Assembly: GCF_028747805.1 (NCBI RefSeq)
Contig: NZ_CP114887.1
Coordinates: forward strand, 1,915,501 to 1,979,500
Reading direction: 5' to 3'
Source of the DNA: Solibacillus daqui
Lineage (GTDB): Bacteria; Bacillota; Bacilli; Bacillales_A; Planococcaceae
DNA length: 64,000 nt
Positions 28,892-38,849 of this stretch are shown here, one piece after another. Each line of letters opens with the position of its first letter. Positions within the stretch are counted from its first letter, which is position 1. A program made the translations under genes and the position numbers. Below the pieces are notes generated by a model that saw only the letters and a list, made by a program, of their open reading frames with translations, searched no databases and was not told the DNA's origin.

Positions 28892-30436
28892 ATGCGAAAA
28901 ATTGACATTTTTGATACAACATTGCGCGATGGGGAGCAATCGGCTGGTATTAATTTAAATACAGCAGAAAAGCTAGAAATCGCAAAGCAGCTAGAGCGTT
29001 TAGGTGTCACAATTATTGAGGCGGGATTCCCTGCCTCATCTCCTGGTGATTTAGAAGCGGTATCATTAATTGCCAAAACGGTGAAAAACTCAATCGTGAC
29101 AGGCTTAGCACGTGCAGTTAAAGGTGATATCGATGCAGTTTGGGAAGCGATTAAACATGCGGAGCAACCACATGTCCACACATTTATCGCAACAAGCCCA
29201 ATCCACATGGAATACAAACTAAAGAAAAATCCAGATGAAGTCGTAGAACAGGCAGTTGCCGCAGTAAAATACGCAAAAGAGAAGTTCTCTTTAGTGGAGT
29301 TTTCTGCGGAAGATGCATTCCGTTCAGATAAGGAATATTTAGTACGTATTTGCCAAGAGGTTATTAAAGCAGGAGCAACAACAATCAACATCCCAGATAC
29401 AGTTGGTTATGCGTCTCCAGAAGAATACGGTGCATTATTCCAATACCTACGTGAAAATGTGATCGGTTCTGAAAACATTAAGTTCTCAGCTCACTGTCAT
29501 GACGATTTAGGAATGGCGGTAGCGAACTCGATTGCTGCCGTTCAAAACGGTGCAGACCAAGTAGAATGTACAATTAACGGTATCGGTGAACGTGCCGGTA
29601 ATGCCGCATTAGAAGAAATCGGTGTTGCACTTCATATCCGTAAAGACTTCTACGGTGTCGAAACAGGGCTGAACTTAAAAGAAATTAAACGTACATCACA
29701 AATGGTAAGCCGTTTAACGAATGTAGTCATTCAACCAAATAAAGCGGTTGTAGGTAAAAATGCATTCGCACATGAATCAGGTATTCACCAAGATGGCGTT
29801 CTAAAAAATCCTGAAACGTACGAAATCATTTCACCAGCTCTTGTAGGTGAAGACGAAGTACCATTAGTTTTAGGGAAACACTCTGGTCGTGCTGCATTCC
29901 GTGATCGTGCGGAAACAATGGGCTTCCAGTTATCAGATGAAAAACTTAATAAAGCATTCGCCGAGTTCAAAAAACTAGCGGATCGCAAAAAAGAAGTAAC
30001 TGAGGAAGACTTAACAACGATTTTAACCGAGCAACAAGTATCAATCGAAAATGTGCCATTGTTCGAATTAAAATCAGTGCAAGTTCAATACGGTACTGAA
30101 AATATTCCAACAGCGACAGCATCTGTTGTAACGCCTGAGGGAGAAGTAAAAACACTTGCCGCTACAGGCTCTGGTTCAGTAGAAGCAATCTTCAACACAT
30201 TAGAGCAATTAGTCAACGGTACAGTGAACATATTAGATTACCGCGTAAAATCAGTAGGCAAAGGTCGCGACGCACTAGGTGAAGCTGTTATTAACTTGAA
30301 ATATAACGGCTATACATCAACAGGCCGTGACTCAGCACAAGACGTACTTGAAGCGTCAGCAAAAGCCTATCTAAACGCGATCAATCGTCAATTAATCCAA
30401 CAGTGCATTCGCGAAAAGCAAGTTGTTACGAATTAA
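28892..30436 (+). CDS. leuA: 2-isopropylmalate synthase LeuA
   Basis: Committed step of leucine synthesis, 514 residues. The catalytic TIM barrel has [31 protein letters not shown] and [14 protein letters not shown] (metal and substrate ligands); [22 protein letters not shown] is the linker, and the C-terminal LeuA regulatory domain (from about residue 390) is complete, so leucine feedback inhibition is expected. The ribosome site is weak and lies over the end of ilvC, implying coupling. Confidence 0.95.
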   Translation: MRKIDIFDTTLRDGEQSAGINLNTAEKLEIAKQLERLGVTIIEAGFPASSPGDLEAVSLIAKTVKNSIVTGLARAVKGDIDAVWEAIKHAEQPHVHTFIATSPIHMEYKLKKNPDEVVEQAVAAVKYAKEKFSLVEFSAEDAFRSDKEYLVRICQEVIKAGATTINIPDTVGYASPEEYGALFQYLRENVIGSENIKFSAHCHDDLGMAVANSIAAVQNGADQVECTINGIGERAGNAALEEIGVALHIRKDFYGVETGLNLKEIKRTSQMVSRLTNVVIQPNKAVVGKNAFAHESGIHQDGVLKNPETYEIISPALVGEDEVPLVLGKHSGRAAFRDRAETMGFQLSDEKLNKAFAEFKKLADRKKEVTEEDLTTILTEQQVSIENVPLFELKSVQVQYGTENIPTATASVVTPEGEVKTLAATGSGSVEAIFNTLEQLVNGTVNILDYRVKSVGKGRDALGEAVINLKYNGYTSTGRDSAQDVLEASAKAYLNAINRQLIQQCIREKQVVTN

Positions 30437-30475
30437 ATATTATTGAAATTAAAGCTTTTTATAAGTGGAAAAATA

Positions 30476-30578
30476 GTTGTTTGAAGTGGAGGTGGTGACT
30501 CCTGGGGGAACAGCACGAGGGAGAGACTACAGGCTCGAGCCGTGCCCCCGGAAAGCGTCCACCGAAACGGAAAACAAC
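30476..30578. repeat. Palindromic intergenic repeat element between leuA and leuB
   Basis: A 103-base block with terminal inverted ends GTTGTTT (30476-30482) / AAACAAC (30572-30578), inner arms TGGAGG / CCACC, and a central GACTCCTGGGGGAACAGCAC-like arm facing CGTGCCCCCGGAAAGCGTCC. It resembles a dispersed palindromic repeat that I recall from many Bacillales intergenic regions (ACTCCTGCGGGA ... CGCGGAAAGCG type). It is much more GC-rich than the flanking genes. Confidence 0.7.
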
Positions 30579-30639
30579 GGTGCTTAATAAGAAGATTCTA
30601 CTAAAAGTAATTTCACGTCGAAAGAAAGGTGTTTTTCAA

Positions 30640-31740
30640 ATGGAAAAGAAAATTACAGTACTACCAGGTGATGGCATTGGTCCAGAAGTTGTTGCAAGTG
30701 CGGTAAAAGTATTACAAGTAATCGGGAAGCGTTTTAATCATACGTTTCATTTAGACTATGCGGCAATTGGTGGTGCAGCAATCGATCAATATAACAACCC
30801 GCTACCAGATGAAACAATTGCAAAATGTGAAGCGAGCGATGCGATATTATTAGGCGCTGTTGGAGGTCCAAAATGGGATAACAATCCACCAGAATTACGC
30901 CCAGAAAAAGGTTTGTTAAAAATTCGTAAGCACTTTGATTTGTTTGCCAATTTACGTCCTGTAAAAGCTTTCCCAAGTTTACTTGCGTCTTCTCCATTAA
31001 AACGTGAAGTTGCGGAAAATGTTGACTTAATGATCGTCCGCGAATTAACAGGAGGGCTTTACTTTGGGGAACCACGTAAAAAAACAGATGCAGGTGCTAT
31101 TGATACATGTGTGTATTCCCGTGAAGAAATCGAGCGAATTGTAGACAATGCTTTCGAATTAGCTCGCTTACGTCGAGGTAAACTTTGCTCGGTAGACAAA
31201 GCTAACGTACTTGATACTTCACGTTTATGGCGTGAGATTGTTGAAGAAAAGAAAAAGCAGTACCCAGATGTAGAAACAGAACATAATTTAGTGGATTCAG
31301 TTGCAATGAAGCTGATCACAAATCCCGGTCACTATGATGTCGTTGTGACAGAAAATTTATTCGGCGACATTTTAAGTGACGAAGCTTCTGTTATTACGGG
31401 TTCTTTAGGTGTATTACCTTCTGCTTCAATTCGCGGCGATAACTTTGGTCTTTATGAGCCAGTACACGGTTCAGCGCCAGAAATTGCAGGCCAAGGTGTC
31501 GCAAACCCAGCTGCTACGATTCTATCAGTGGCAATGTTATTACAATATTCGTTTGGCTTAAAAGAAGAAGCGGCAGAAATCGAACGTGCAGTTGCCGCAG
31601 TATTCGATGATGGCTACTATACTGCCGACCTAGCACAAGAGCATACACGTGCACTTTCTACAAATGAATGGACAGAAAAAGTACTAAATGAAATCGACGC
31701 AAGCTTCGTTTCAGATAGCATAATGATTTCATATAACTAA
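30640..31740 (+). CDS. leuB: 3-isopropylmalate dehydrogenase LeuB
   Basis: NAD-dependent dehydrogenase of 366 residues. Conserved: VLPGDGIGPEVV, GAVGGPKWD, RELTGGLYFGEPR, DKANVL, DILSDEAS and the NAD site EPVHGSAPEIAGQG. The ATG at 30640 follows GAAAGGTG; upstream in-frame codons run into the palindromic repeat and are not part of the conserved protein. leuC follows after about 15 bases. Confidence 0.95.
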   Translation: MEKKITVLPGDGIGPEVVASAVKVLQVIGKRFNHTFHLDYAAIGGAAIDQYNNPLPDETIAKCEASDAILLGAVGGPKWDNNPPELRPEKGLLKIRKHFDLFANLRPVKAFPSLLASSPLKREVAENVDLMIVRELTGGLYFGEPRKKTDAGAIDTCVYSREEIERIVDNAFELARLRRGKLCSVDKANVLDTSRLWREIVEEKKKQYPDVETEHNLVDSVAMKLITNPGHYDVVVTENLFGDILSDEASVITGSLGVLPSASIRGDNFGLYEPVHGSAPEIAGQGVANPAATILSVAMLLQYSFGLKEEAAEIERAVAAVFDDGYYTADLAQEHTRALSTNEWTEKVLNEIDASFVSDSIMISYN

Positions 31741-31755
31741 GGAACGGTGAAAACT

Positions 31756-33165
31756 ATGGGGAAAAATATCATTGAAAAAGTGTGGGAACAACATGTCGTA
31801 CATCGTGAAGATGGCAAGCCAGATTTACTGTACATCGATTTACACTTAATTCATGAAGTAACAAGCCCGCAAGCGTTCGAGGGACTACGCTTAGCTGGCC
31901 GTAAAGTACGTCGCACAGACCTATGCTTTGCTACAATGGACCACAATGTACCAACAAAAAATCTACCAACAATTAACGATCCAATTGCGAAAAAGCAAAT
32001 TATGACACTTGCAGAAAATGCAAAAGAGTTCGGAATTGAACTTGCAGATATCGGTCACCCAGATCAAGGAATTGTACACGTTATCGGGCCAGAGCTAGGA
32101 CTTACACAGCCTGGTAAAACAATTGTTTGTGGTGATTCACATACAGCAACGCACGGCGCATTCGGTGCTATCGCATTCGGTATTGGTACTTCAGAGGTTG
32201 AGCACGTACTTTCAACACAAACATTATGGCAATTAAAGCCCCCAACAATGGAAATCCGTGTTAACGGAGAGCTTGGTGTTGGCGTAACAGCAAAGGATAT
32301 CATTTTAGCAATTATTGCAAAATGGGGCATCGGCGTTGGTACAGGTCATATTGTAGAGTACACTGGGGAAGCAATTCGCAAACTATCAATGGAAGAACGT
32401 ATGACAATTTGTAATATGTCAATCGAAGCAGGTGCAAAAGCTGGTTTAATTTCACCTGACGATACAACAGTAGAATTCCTACGTGGTCGTCGTCATGCTC
32501 CACAAGGCGAAACGTTTGAAGAAGCGGCAAAATACTGGTTAAGCCTAGCTTCAGATGCAGATGCAACATATGATGTTGTCCTTGAAATCGAAGCGGATGA
32601 AATCGAACCAATCGTAACTTGGGGTACAAACCCAGCAATGGGCGTTGGCGTATCAAAAACGGTACCTACAGCGAGCGATTATGATAATGAAACAGACAAA
32701 GCGGCTTTAGATAAAGCACTTGCTTATATGGATTTACAAGGTGGTCAAAAAATTACCGATATCGAGATTCAGCACGTGTTTATTGGCTCTTGTACAAACT
32801 CACGCATTAACGACTTACGTGCAGCAGCCGAAATCGTCAATGGTGAAAAGTTAGCACCAGGTGTGAAGGGCATTGTTGTTCCAGGCTCTTGGTCAACTAA
32901 AAAACAAGCAGAAGAAGAAGGCTTACACCAAATCTTCATAGATGCTGGTTTTGAATGGCGCGAATCAGGCTGCTCGGCATGCTTAGGGATGAACGAAGAC
33001 GTAATTCCTTATGGTGAGCGCTGTGCATCAACATCAAACCGTAACTTTGAAGGGCGTCAAGGCGCGGGTGCTCGTACGCACTTAGTGTCACCAGCAATGG
33101 CTGCAGCTGCGGCAATTCACGGTCGTTTCGTAGACGTTCGTCAACTACAAAAGCAAGAGGCGTAA
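31756..33165 (+). CDS. leuC: 3-isopropylmalate dehydratase large subunit LeuC
   Basis: Aconitase-family 4Fe-4S subunit of 469 residues that, with LeuD, isomerises isopropylmalate. Cluster cysteines are seen in FIGSCTNSR and [25 protein letters not shown] and [11 protein letters not shown] are conserved. AAGGAAC fits either ATG 31756 or the in-frame GTG 31747; the ATG is preferred. leuD begins 11 bases after the stop. Confidence 0.95.
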   Translation: MGKNIIEKVWEQHVVHREDGKPDLLYIDLHLIHEVTSPQAFEGLRLAGRKVRRTDLCFATMDHNVPTKNLPTINDPIAKKQIMTLAENAKEFGIELADIGHPDQGIVHVIGPELGLTQPGKTIVCGDSHTATHGAFGAIAFGIGTSEVEHVLSTQTLWQLKPPTMEIRVNGELGVGVTAKDIILAIIAKWGIGVGTGHIVEYTGEAIRKLSMEERMTICNMSIEAGAKAGLISPDDTTVEFLRGRRHAPQGETFEEAAKYWLSLASDADATYDVVLEIEADEIEPIVTWGTNPAMGVGVSKTVPTASDYDNETDKAALDKALAYMDLQGGQKITDIEIQHVFIGSCTNSRINDLRAAAEIVNGEKLAPGVKGIVVPGSWSTKKQAEEEGLHQIFIDAGFEWRESGCSACLGMNEDVIPYGERCASTSNRNFEGRQGAGARTHLVSPAMAAAAAIHGRFVDVRQLQKQEA

Positions 33166-33176
33166 GGAGAGATTGT

Positions 33177-33767
33177 ATGAAACCGATTAATATCGTGAAC
33201 AGCATTTATGCGCCACTAGATCGCAAAAATGTTGATACAGACCAAATTATTTCGAAAGAATTTTTAAAACGTATTGAGCGTACAGGCTTCGGTCAATTCG
33301 TATTTTATCACTGGCGTTTTGATGCGAATGGCAATCCAATCGAGGACTTCGTATTAAATAATCCAGCATACAAAGGCGCAGAAATTTTAGTTGCGCAAGA
33401 TAATTTCGGCTGTGGTTCATCACGTGAGCACGCACCATGGGCTATTTTAGATTATGGCTTCCGAGTCGTTATTGCACCAAGCTTTGCGGATATTTTCCAC
33501 AATAACTGCTTCAAAAACGGAATTTTACCGATTAAGTTAACGGAAGCAGAGTGTGACGAGTTACTTGAAAAAGGGATTGCAGAAGCACAAGCTATCGAAG
33601 TAAACCTTGAAGCACAAACAGTAACAACTGGATACGGTAAAACGTATATATTTACAATTGACCCGTATTATAAAGAAATGTTACTAAATGGCTGGGATGA
33701 AATTTCGTTAACATTCAAATACGAAGAGCAAATCGCAGCATACGAGAAAAACCGTGTAGCATATTAA
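33177..33767 (+). CDS. leuD: 3-isopropylmalate dehydratase small subunit LeuD
   Basis: Swivel-domain partner of LeuC, 196 residues (family about 195-200). DTDQIISKEFLKRIERTGFG and the QDNFGCGSSREHAPWAI substrate-binding loop are diagnostic; SFADIFHNNCFKNGILPI follows. AAGGAGAG precedes the ATG. Last gene of the ilv-leu cluster, closed by a terminator. Confidence 0.96.
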   Translation: MKPINIVNSIYAPLDRKNVDTDQIISKEFLKRIERTGFGQFVFYHWRFDANGNPIEDFVLNNPAYKGAEILVAQDNFGCGSSREHAPWAILDYGFRVVIAPSFADIFHNNCFKNGILPIKLTEAECDELLEKGIAEAQAIEVNLEAQTVTTGYGKTYIFTIDPYYKEMLLNGWDEISLTFKYEEQIAAYEKNRVAY

Positions 33768-33773
33768 ATGTTA

Positions 33774-33816
33774 GACTAGGTTAAAAGCACAGGCTTTCAA
33801 CCTAGTCTATTTTATT
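33774..33816 (+). terminator. Intrinsic terminator of the ilv-leu operon
   Basis: GACTAGGTT (33774-33782) pairs with AACCTAGTC (33799-33807), followed by TATTTTATTA. A second hairpin, GACCTAAACA (33848-33857) with TGTTTAGGTC (33865-33874), lies downstream and is followed by CTTTTTAA, probably a backup. Confidence 0.85.
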
Positions 33817-33986
33817 ATTACAAAAATTGATACGATCAACGCCTCGCGACCTAAACATACCATTTGTTTAGGTCATGGGACTTTTTAATGTGCGTGATTT
33901 ATGTGGAAGGAACATCCATTTTACCCCTAGCTGCTCTTGAATGCTTTAAATGAATGTCGCAATTACTGTAATGAAACCATCAAAAA

Positions 33987-34019
33987 AAGATTCTCGGCGG
34001 AACATTTGCCGAGAATCTT
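33987..34019 (-). terminator. Intrinsic terminator of the fused peptide-ABC ATPase gene
   Basis: AAGATTCTCGGC pairs with GCCGAGAATCTT; read leftward it ends in TTTTTTTG. Confidence 0.88.
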
Positions 34020-34025
34020 CCTATA

Positions 34026-35762
34026 TTAAATCGCTACCCAATGCCCATCAGAAACCTCAACAAGCTTCGTATTCTCTACATCGAAACGATTGGACAATAG
34101 CTGTTCTTCAGACATGACTTCACGTTTTTTTTGCTTTTCGATTGCTGGGTCTGGAATCGGGATTGAATTTAACAGCATTTTTGTATAAGGATGTTGTGGA
34201 TTCGCATATAATTCTTCACTTTCTGCTAGCTCCACAATTTTACCACCATACATTACAGCTACTCGGTCACTAATATGTTTAACCATCGATAAATCATGCG
34301 CAATAAATAAGTAGGTCAATCCAAGTCGTTGCTGCAAGTCTTTAAGTAAATCGACAACTTGCTTCTGAATCGATACATCAAGTGCAGATAATGGCTCATC
34401 GCATACGATAAATTGGGGCTCAACTGCCAGTGCACGTGCAATGCCAATTCGCTGACGCTGACCACCACTAAATTCGTGTGGGTAACGTAGCGCATGTTCT
34501 TTATTCAAGCCAACAAGTTCGAGCAATTCCTCAACACGTGCGCGGCGCTGTTCCTTTGACGTTGTTAGCTTGTGCAAATCTAACGCCTCGCCAATAATAT
34601 CAAGCACCTTTTTTCGTGGATTTAATGACGAATAAGGGTCTTGGAAAATAATTTGCATATGACGACGCATGCTTTTTAATTCTTTTTTCGTTAAGCGACT
34701 TACAGGAACCCCTTTATATAACACTTCACCATCTGTTGGTTCATGTAATTGAAGTAGCGTACGACCTGTTGTTGATTTACCAGAACCCGATTCTCCAACG
34801 AGACCTAAAGTTTCACCTGGATAAATTTGAAACGATAAATCGTCAACCGCTTTTAAGACATTGCCTTTCGCAAGTTCGAAATGCTTTGAAATATGCTTTA
34901 CTTCAACAAGCGGTACGTTAATATCAAGCTCCGGTGCTAAATTCGGCATTACTTTTGGTTCTTTCTTTTCATGCAGTTTTGGTAGTGCGTTCAGTAAGCG
35001 TTTTGTATATTCATGCTGAGGATTTTCGAAAATATCTTCCGTGGTCCCTTGCTCGACTACTTCGCCTTCCTTCATGACAATAACGCGGTCACACATACCT
35101 GCTACTACACCTAAATCATGGGTAATTAAAATGATTGATGTCCCAAGGCGTTGCTGCATTTGCTTCATTAATGAAAGAATTTGTGCTTGAATCGTTACGT
35201 CGAGTGCAGTTGTTGGTTCGTCAGCTATGAGTAGAGAAGGATTACAAGCAAGTGCCATGGCAATCATTACGCGCTGACGCATACCACCACTAAATTCATG
35301 TGGATATTGATTATATCGTTCTTCACTATTTTTAATGCCGACTAATTTTAATAGCTCAATTGTTTTGTTATGTGCTTCTTTTTTCGATAATCCTTGGTGC
35401 TTAATTAAGCCTTCTGCAATTTGTTCACCGATACGGATCGTTGGGTTCGTTGAAGTCATTGGATCTTGGAAAATCATACTAATATCTTTTCCGCGAATCG
35501 CTTCCATTTGCTTTTCGCTTTGCTGTACGAGATTTTTTCCTTGAAATTCAATTGTACCTGATTTCAAATACGAAGGTGGGGAAGGTAATAATCGCATAAT
35601 CGAACGCGCAGTTACACTTTTACCACTTCCTGATTCGCCTACAATGCCGACTGTTTCGCCAGCATTCACATGAAAGCTTACACCTTTTACAGCTTCAAAT
35701 TCTGACTCATTCGTAATAAAAGAAACACGTAAGTCCTTTACGTTTAGCAGTTTTTCACTCAT
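34026..35762 (-). CDS. Fused tandem-domain oligopeptide ABC transporter ATPase (OppD-OppF type)
   Basis: Single polypeptide of 578 residues carrying two complete nucleotide-binding domains. Domain 1 (about 5-265) has [48 protein letters not shown] and ITHDLG; domain 2 (about 285-560) has [37 protein letters not shown] and [10 protein letters not shown]. Each domain keeps the C-terminal oligopeptide-type extension. In most systems these are two genes (oppD, oppF). It is divergent from the permease/binding-protein genes across about 150 bases, so the two units probably share a control region. Confidence 0.9.
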   Translation of the reverse strand: MSEKLLNVKDLRVSFITNESEFEAVKGVSFHVNAGETVGIVGESGSGKSVTARSIMRLLPSPPSYLKSGTIEFQGKNLVQQSEKQMEAIRGKDISMIFQDPMTSTNPTIRIGEQIAEGLIKHQGLSKKEAHNKTIELLKLVGIKNSEERYNQYPHEFSGGMRQRVMIAMALACNPSLLIADEPTTALDVTIQAQILSLMKQMQQRLGTSIILITHDLGVVAGMCDRVIVMKEGEVVEQGTTEDIFENPQHEYTKRLLNALPKLHEKKEPKVMPNLAPELDINVPLVEVKHISKHFELAKGNVLKAVDDLSFQIYPGETLGLVGESGSGKSTTGRTLLQLHEPTDGEVLYKGVPVSRLTKKELKSMRRHMQIIFQDPYSSLNPRKKVLDIIGEALDLHKLTTSKEQRRARVEELLELVGLNKEHALRYPHEFSGGQRQRIGIARALAVEPQFIVCDEPLSALDVSIQKQVVDLLKDLQQRLGLTYLFIAHDLSMVKHISDRVAVMYGGKIVELAESEELYANPQHPYTKMLLNSIPIPDPAIEKQKKREVMSEEQLLSNRFDVENTKLVEVSDGHWVAI

Positions 35763-35915
35763 TTTTTACTCATCCTTTAAAAAATTTTGAATATTTGATA
35801 TTGACGAAACGTTATTACTAATACATACTGTACTAAACAGGTAGGAATTATGCAATATAAAGTTTTGAACTATTCCGTATCATGTACATAAGAATAGTAG
35901 AAAGGGGTTGCACAG

Positions 35916-37319
35916 GTGAAAGTAGGGCAGATCTTGCATGATAGCTTTGAAAAAAACGCTTCACATAAAAGCTATTACGTTGCCTATATTTTATTAGGCT
36001 TCATCGTGCATATTGTCACATATCTTCTTTATATTAGTGGCGGTATGAAAACGAAAAACATTAACAAAACTGTGGAAATCGAAAAGCAACTAGTTGATGA
36101 TGGTCATGTACTTAGATGGACTCACGAATATGAAATGCAAGAGCGAGCGAAAGCCACATTCTTTAAGCAGACAATTGATGAAAAAAAAATCAAGTTGCAA
36201 GTACAGCAACTAACGCTGCAAAAATTACAGCGAGTGATAGCTAAAGAGCTTGCAGCACAAGGGATAGAGCAAAATACGTATAGTTATTATTTTGGGCAAC
36301 TATTAAAAAAACCGCAGTTTTTATTCATTAGTTTTATACCCGGGATATTCATGTATGTACTACTTTTTATTTCTAGTAATCCATTTATTCGATTTATCTT
36401 TGAAAGAATCCTTCAAAGTATTTTCGTAATTTTAGGGGTTGCGACACTTGTTTTTACGATTTTGTACATTTCGCCATTCGATCCTGCGCGTAACTTACTC
36501 GGAGCAGAGGCAACGGCAGAGCAAGTTGCCAACTTTAATCGATTATATGGCTTAGATCAACCGTATTTCGTACAGCTTTGGCATTCATTGTCTGGACTAT
36601 TTACGTTTGATTTAGGGACGTCATTTGCTGGGAAAGAAGATGTAACGCAAAGTATTTTAAATAAATTCCCGGTTACGTTGGAAATCGCGCTATTCTCGTT
36701 ATTAATGGCGGTAGCAATTGCGATACCAGTAGGGATTATTTCAGCGGTACGTCCGAATTCATTTGTAGACTATGTGTTTATGTTGATTGCATTAATCGGT
36801 CTTTCGATTCCAAGCTTCTGGCAAGGGTTAATTTTTATTTTAACGTTCAGTTTAGAACTGAAATGGTTTCCAGCTACTTACAATCCAAACAACTGGATGT
36901 CGCTCGTATTACCGATTGTCGTACTAGGAACTTCGATTACAGCTTCCATTGCACGTATGACACGTTCGAGTATGCTGGAAGTAATTCATGAAGATTATAT
37001 TATTACTGCAAAGGCAAAAGGATTGTCAGGGCGTAAAGTCATTACCAAACATGCGATTCGCAATGCGATGATTCCGATTATTACGGTAATTGGTTTATTA
37101 TTCGGTGGGATGCTAGGCGGAGCGTCTGTAACAGAAAAAGTATTTAATATTAGCGGTCTAGGAAGTTATATAGTAGATAAGCAATTCATTCCTGATATTC
37201 CCGCTATTTTAGGTGGGGTTGTTTACATTGCGATTACTATTTCAATCGTCAATATGCTTATAGATATTTTATACGCATTCTTTGATCCGCGCATTCGTTC
37301 AAAAATGAAGAAGTCATAG
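35916..37319 (+). CDS. Oligopeptide-type ABC permease (OppB-like) with long N-terminal extension
   Basis: Permease of 467 residues. The last 310 form a standard OppB/DppB subunit: RILQSIFVILGVATLVFTILYISPFDPARNLLG, FNRLYGLDQPYFVQ, and the coupling loop DYIITAKAKGLSGRKVITKHAIRNAMIP. The first roughly 150 residues are extra: a membrane segment near 23-42, a charged, likely coiled-coil stretch (about 55-115), then a second membrane segment near 130-155. Start GTG 35916 follows AAAGGGG. The extension's role is unknown. Confidence 0.88.
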   Translation: MKVGQILHDSFEKNASHKSYYVAYILLGFIVHIVTYLLYISGGMKTKNINKTVEIEKQLVDDGHVLRWTHEYEMQERAKATFFKQTIDEKKIKLQVQQLTLQKLQRVIAKELAAQGIEQNTYSYYFGQLLKKPQFLFISFIPGIFMYVLLFISSNPFIRFIFERILQSIFVILGVATLVFTILYISPFDPARNLLGAEATAEQVANFNRLYGLDQPYFVQLWHSLSGLFTFDLGTSFAGKEDVTQSILNKFPVTLEIALFSLLMAVAIAIPVGIISAVRPNSFVDYVFMLIALIGLSIPSFWQGLIFILTFSLELKWFPATYNPNNWMSLVLPIVVLGTSITASIARMTRSSMLEVIHEDYIITAKAKGLSGRKVITKHAIRNAMIPIITVIGLLFGGMLGGASVTEKVFNISGLGSYIVDKQFIPDIPAILGGVVYIAITISIVNMLIDILYAFFDPRIRSKMKKS

Positions 37320-37332
37320 GAGAGGGTAATAG

Positions 37333-38829
37333 GTGAAATTCATTTCTGATGTAAAACTGCTATTGAAAATCACACAAGAATATGTAAATGCACAGTTTAC
37401 CATTGCTTTTTCGGCGATTTTTTCAATGTTGTTTTTACTTTATAGTTTTAATTTTAATGAACAAATTTGGCGACCGATTGTGTTAATATTTTTCGCCATA
37501 TATGGAGTAACAACGCTTTATGTAGCCATACTATCATTATTGATAAAGAAGGATTTGGCTGCTCATAGTGAAATTTCGAAGCGTACTAGATTATTAGGAA
37601 TCCCACTAATTTTAACGATTCTCGTTGGTAATGTGTTTGCGGCAGGCTTTGGCTTTATGCTCGCTACGAAAAATAAAACAGTGGAATATACATTTATCGT
37701 CTATGCGTTTAATACACAAATTTTTCTATTATTGATTTCTAGTTTAAATATTTTTAAACCGTATGTTGTTGATACGTTTTTAGTGGCGATGGGGGCGTTT
37801 ATTGCGCTGGCGGTGGTATTTTTAGGCGTAGCGATTTTAATTGCACGCCAAGTAACGCCAACAACTGCACCGAAATGGATGTTTTGGCTTGGTGTTGTGC
37901 TACTTATCCCAGTTATTACGGGCAATTTCTTCTCACTACTGGCAGGTATTACATTAATTCGCAAGGCACGAAATGCGGATCCATCTGCCGTTGAAAAATG
38001 GCAAAAAATGTGGGATAAAATTTTGCGCAATACGATGGCATTATTCGGCTTATTTTTCATTGTCTTTATGTTTAGCTTATCCGTTATTAGCCGCTGGACT
38101 TTTGACTATGATTTTGCGGTGGAAAATAACTACAATGCGCTATTATTATCACCAACATTGGAATTCCCATTAGGTACAGATAACTTCGGGCGTGACTTGT
38201 TTTCACGGATTGTGTTCGGGGCTCAAATATCACTAATTGTTGGTTTTTGTGCCACAGTCATTCCCGCTTTAATTGGTGGCGCGCTTGGTGCAATTTCGGG
38301 GTATTATGGAAAAAATACGGACAATATCATTATGCGCGCATTGGATATTTTATATGCGATTCCTGGTATTTTATTAGCAATTGCGATTATTGCAGCGTTT
38401 GGTGCGAATACAACGAACTTAATTATTGCATTAAGTGTTGGGGCCATTCCGACTTATGCAAGGACAATGCGTGCAAACGTCATGCAAATTTCCAATTATG
38501 AATTTGTAGAATCTGCTCGTGCTTTAGGGGCTAGTGACGGTGCGATCATATTCAAGCATATTGTTCCGAATGCACTCGCTCCAATGATTGTCAAAGCAAC
38601 ATTAACTATTGGTGGCGCGGTTATTTCTACGAGTAGTTTAAGTTTCCTTGGACTTGGAATTGAACCACATATTCCAGAGTGGGGCAATATTTTAAAAGTC
38701 GGTAGCACATATCTTGAGTCACAATCTTATTTAGCCATTTTCCCAGGTTTATGTATTATGCTACTTGTTTTATCATTTAACTTTTTCGGTGATGGCCTGC
38801 GAGATGCGCTTGACCCGAAATCTAATTAA
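37333..38829 (+). CDS. Oligopeptide-type ABC permease (OppC-like) with multi-helix N-terminal extension
   Basis: Permease of 498 residues. From about residue 225 it is a normal OppC/DppC: FPLGTDNFGRDLFSRIVFGAQISLIVG, the coupling loop EFVESARALGASDGAIIFKHIVPNALAP and LSFLGLGIEPHIPEWG. The N-terminal 220 residues contain some five or six additional hydrophobic segments of no family I recognise, instead of the usual short cytoplasmic tail. GTG 37333 is the start, with GAGAGGG upstream. Part of the same operon as the OppB-like gene and the permuted binding protein. Confidence 0.88.
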   Translation: MKFISDVKLLLKITQEYVNAQFTIAFSAIFSMLFLLYSFNFNEQIWRPIVLIFFAIYGVTTLYVAILSLLIKKDLAAHSEISKRTRLLGIPLILTILVGNVFAAGFGFMLATKNKTVEYTFIVYAFNTQIFLLLISSLNIFKPYVVDTFLVAMGAFIALAVVFLGVAILIARQVTPTTAPKWMFWLGVVLLIPVITGNFFSLLAGITLIRKARNADPSAVEKWQKMWDKILRNTMALFGLFFIVFMFSLSVISRWTFDYDFAVENNYNALLLSPTLEFPLGTDNFGRDLFSRIVFGAQISLIVGFCATVIPALIGGALGAISGYYGKNTDNIIMRALDILYAIPGILLAIAIIAAFGANTTNLIIALSVGAIPTYARTMRANVMQISNYEFVESARALGASDGAIIFKHIVPNALAPMIVKATLTIGGAVISTSSLSFLGLGIEPHIPEWGNILKVGSTYLESQSYLAIFPGLCIMLLVLSFNFFGDGLRDALDPKSN

Positions 38830-38849
38830 CTTTTTGGAGGAATTTACTT

